Of a DNA stretch of 64,000 nt, positions 62,497 through 64,000 are shown piece after piece. How positions within the stretch are numbered: position 1 is the stretch's first letter; every line of letters begins with the position of its first letter. The stretch lies in contig NZ_CAMPKE010000008.1 in NCBI RefSeq assembly GCF_946887195.1, positions 62,001-126,000 of the forward strand, given 5' to 3'. The position numbers and the translations under genes were made by a program. The DNA is from an uncultured Halomonas sp. Its GTDB lineage: Bacteria; Pseudomonadota; Gammaproteobacteria; Pseudomonadales; Halomonadaceae. Under the pieces are notes generated by a model, which saw only the letters and a list, made by a program, of their open reading frames with translations, was not told where the DNA came from and ran no database searches.

Positions 62497-62914
62497 CTAA
62501 ATACGGGTGACGATGGTTCAAGGTTGCTGGGCGTCGCAGGGCTTGTCAATCGTACAGGGGCGGTGGGGCTTGCGTTTGTCGGCTAGCTTAACTAACATCG
62601 AAGCGTTCGCCTGTTCCGAATGCTTTTCGGCCGCCACGCGGTCAAATTCCAAGTCGTCAGTTAGCCCGCTGTTCCAGTACTGCATTTATTGATTGGCAGT
62701 TGTTGAAAGATCCAGGCGATGGGAACGGCGCCTCCCTCGATTCCGATTGTGTCCATGGCCTCTTCGCGGAGCCGCCATCCAACGACCATATCCGGCGAGC
62801 GGAACACCCAAGGGCTCTGAACGCACCGCGCGGCGCACTGTCACCGCCTCCTGTCCCAGTTATCTATCGGCATTCATGCCGTCACGCTGACAAGAGCAAT
62901 CTCTGAACAAACCG
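62497..62914 (+). promoter_or_regulatory. rho upstream region with candidate promoter and long leader
   Basis: This 418-bp gap has no gene I can support; trxA, often found here, is absent. A possible promoter is TTGCGT (62570-62575), 17 bases, TAACAT (62593-62598), which would give a leader of about 310 nt. E. coli rho has a long leader in which Rho terminates its own transcription; a C-rich stretch (62720-62870) here would suit that, but it is not proven. Confidence 0.4.
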
Positions 62915-64000
62915 ATGAATCTTACCGAACTCAAGCAAAAAACCGTTCCGGAACTGCTGGAAATCGCCCAACAGATGGGTATCGATAATCTAGCCCGTTC
63001 CCGCAAGCAGGATATTATTTTCGCCATCCTCAAGAAGCACGCCAAGAGTGGCGAGGATATCTATGGCGATGGCGTCCTGGAAATTCTCCAGGATGGTTTC
63101 GGTTTCCTGCGCAGTGCCGACTCCTCCTACCTTGCCGGCCCCGACGACATTTACGTGTCGCCGTCGCAAATCCGCCGTTTCAACCTGCGCAAGGGCGATT
63201 CCATCGCGGGCAAGATTCGTCCGCCCAAGGAAGGCGAGCGCTATTTCGCGCTGTTGAAGGTCAATCAGATCAACCTCGACAAGCCCGAGAATGCCAAGCA
63301 CAAGATCCTTTTCGAAAACCTGACGCCGCTGTTTCCCAATGAACGCATGTTCATGGAAATCGGCAACGGGTCCACCGAGGATCTCACCGCCCGCATCATC
63401 GATCTCACCGCGCCCATCGGCAAGGGCCAGCGTGGCCTGATCGTCTCGCCGCCCAAGGCCGGTAAGACGCTGATGCTGCAGAATATCGCCACCTCGATCA
63501 CGCGCAACAACCCCGAGTGCCACCTGATCGTGCTGTTGATCGACGAGCGCCCCGAGGAAGTGACCGAGATGTCGCGCACGGTGCGCGGCGAGGTGGTGGC
63601 CTCGACCTTCGACGAGCCGCCGGCGCGCCACGTGCAGGTCGCCGAGATGGTGATCGAGAAGGCCAAGCGCTTGGTCGAGCACAAGAAGGACGTGGTCATC
63701 CTGCTCGACTCCATCACCCGCCTGGCGCGTGCCTACAACACCGTGGTGCCCTCCTCCGGTAAGGTGCTCACTGGTGGTGTCGATGCCCACGCACTCGAGA
63801 AGCCCAAGCGCTTCTTCGGCGCCGCGCGCAACATCGAGGAGGGCGGCAGTCTGACCATCCTCGCCACCGCGCTGGTCGATACCGGCTCGAAGATGGACGA
63901 AGTGATCTTCGAGGAGTTCAAGGGTACCGGCAACATGGAGGCGCACCTCGACCGCAAGCTGGCCGAGAGGCGCGTTTATCCGGCACTCAACATTCGTCGC
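62915..64000 (+). CDS. rho: Transcription termination factor Rho, 5' part
   Basis: Rho is the hexameric RNA helicase that ends untranslated transcripts. The first 362 codons are visible, to the window edge, of a protein usually about 419 long. [23 protein letters not shown] opens the N-terminal helical domain; the cold-shock-like RNA-binding domain has [39 protein letters not shown] (about residues 50-88). Walker A is [15 protein letters not shown] (about 180-186), Walker B is [16 protein letters not shown] (about 260), and the Q-loop [28 protein letters not shown] follows. The frame is open to base 64000. Confidence 0.98.
   Translation, partial: MNLTELKQKTVPELLEIAQQMGIDNLARSRKQDIIFAILKKHAKSGEDIYGDGVLEILQDGFGFLRSADSSYLAGPDDIYVSPSQIRRFNLRKGDSIAGKIRPPKEGERYFALLKVNQINLDKPENAKHKILFENLTPLFPNERMFMEIGNGSTEDLTARIIDLTAPIGKGQRGLIVSPPKAGKTLMLQNIATSITRNNPECHLIVLLIDERPEEVTEMSRTVRGEVVASTFDEPPARHVQVAEMVIEKAKRLVEHKKDVVILLDSITRLARAYNTVVPSSGKVLTGGVDAHALEKPKRFFGAARNIEEGGSLTILATALVDTGSKMDEVIFEEFKGTGNMEAHLDRKLAERRVYPALNIRR

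Overview
The window looks like a chromosomal segment from a GC-rich, aerobic gammaproteobacterium, most probably of the family Halomonadaceae (Halomonas, Chromohalobacter or a relative). This rests on gene order (rpoH; slmA-argB-algC-dut-coaBC; radC-rpmB-rpmG-mutM; map/glnD/dap; rpsB-tsf-pyrH-frr-uppS-cdsA-dxr-rseP-bamA-lpxD-fabZ-lpxA-lpxB-rnhB-dnaE-accA-tilS; ppx/rho) and on protein features such as the long pseudomonad-type DapD. The assignment is an inference from recognition, not from a search. About 58 protein genes are called, two of them cut by the window edges (rpoH at the left, rho at the right). I see no rRNA, tRNA, CRISPR array, transposase or prophage gene.

Layout. 1-5.8 kb: end of rpoH, then on the minus strand slmA, argB, algC, dut, coaBC. 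5.8-15.8 kb: a minus-strand sugar-acid catabolic block headed by a GntR/FCD regulator: ManD-type dehydratase, zinc dehydrogenase, a three-part TRAP transporter, an Ldh2-family oxidoreductase, UxuB and UxuA. It separates coaBC from radC, which are close neighbours in many gammaproteobacteria. 16-25 kb, plus strand: radC, rpmB, rpmG, mutM, rlmI, a DUF2007-zinc ribbon protein, a thioesterase, ald, trpS and an NAD-type malic enzyme. 25-32 kb: acnA, a CPXCG protein, a 2-Cys peroxiredoxin with an OxyR-like site, trxB, slyX, a membrane-anchored cold-shock-domain protein and a CDF transporter. 32-40 kb, minus strand: map-glnD-dapC-yffB-dapD-dapE and a hypothetical protein (nitrogen sensing and lysine/DAP synthesis). 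40-61 kb, plus strand: the large translation, isoprenoid, envelope and lipid A cluster through dnaE, accA and tilS. 61-64 kb: ppx (minus) divergent from rho (plus).

The least expected structure is non-coding. Three families of dispersed repeats, ten copies in all, lie between genes. Family 1 has four copies of 142-144 bp with related inverted ends. Family 2 has two copies, one carrying about 54 bp extra. Family 3 has four copies of 122-138 bp and is strongly palindromic. Nine of the ten copies sit just 3' of a gene, eight of them touching or within about a dozen bases of the stop codon, and in family 1 the same end of the element faces the gene in all three of those cases. They may act as terminators or 3'-UTR elements, or be MITE/REP-like elements with a bias for gene ends. 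They also create many spurious short ORFs.

Two genes expected from the usual order are missing: skp/ompH between bamA and lpxD, and trxA between ppx and rho.
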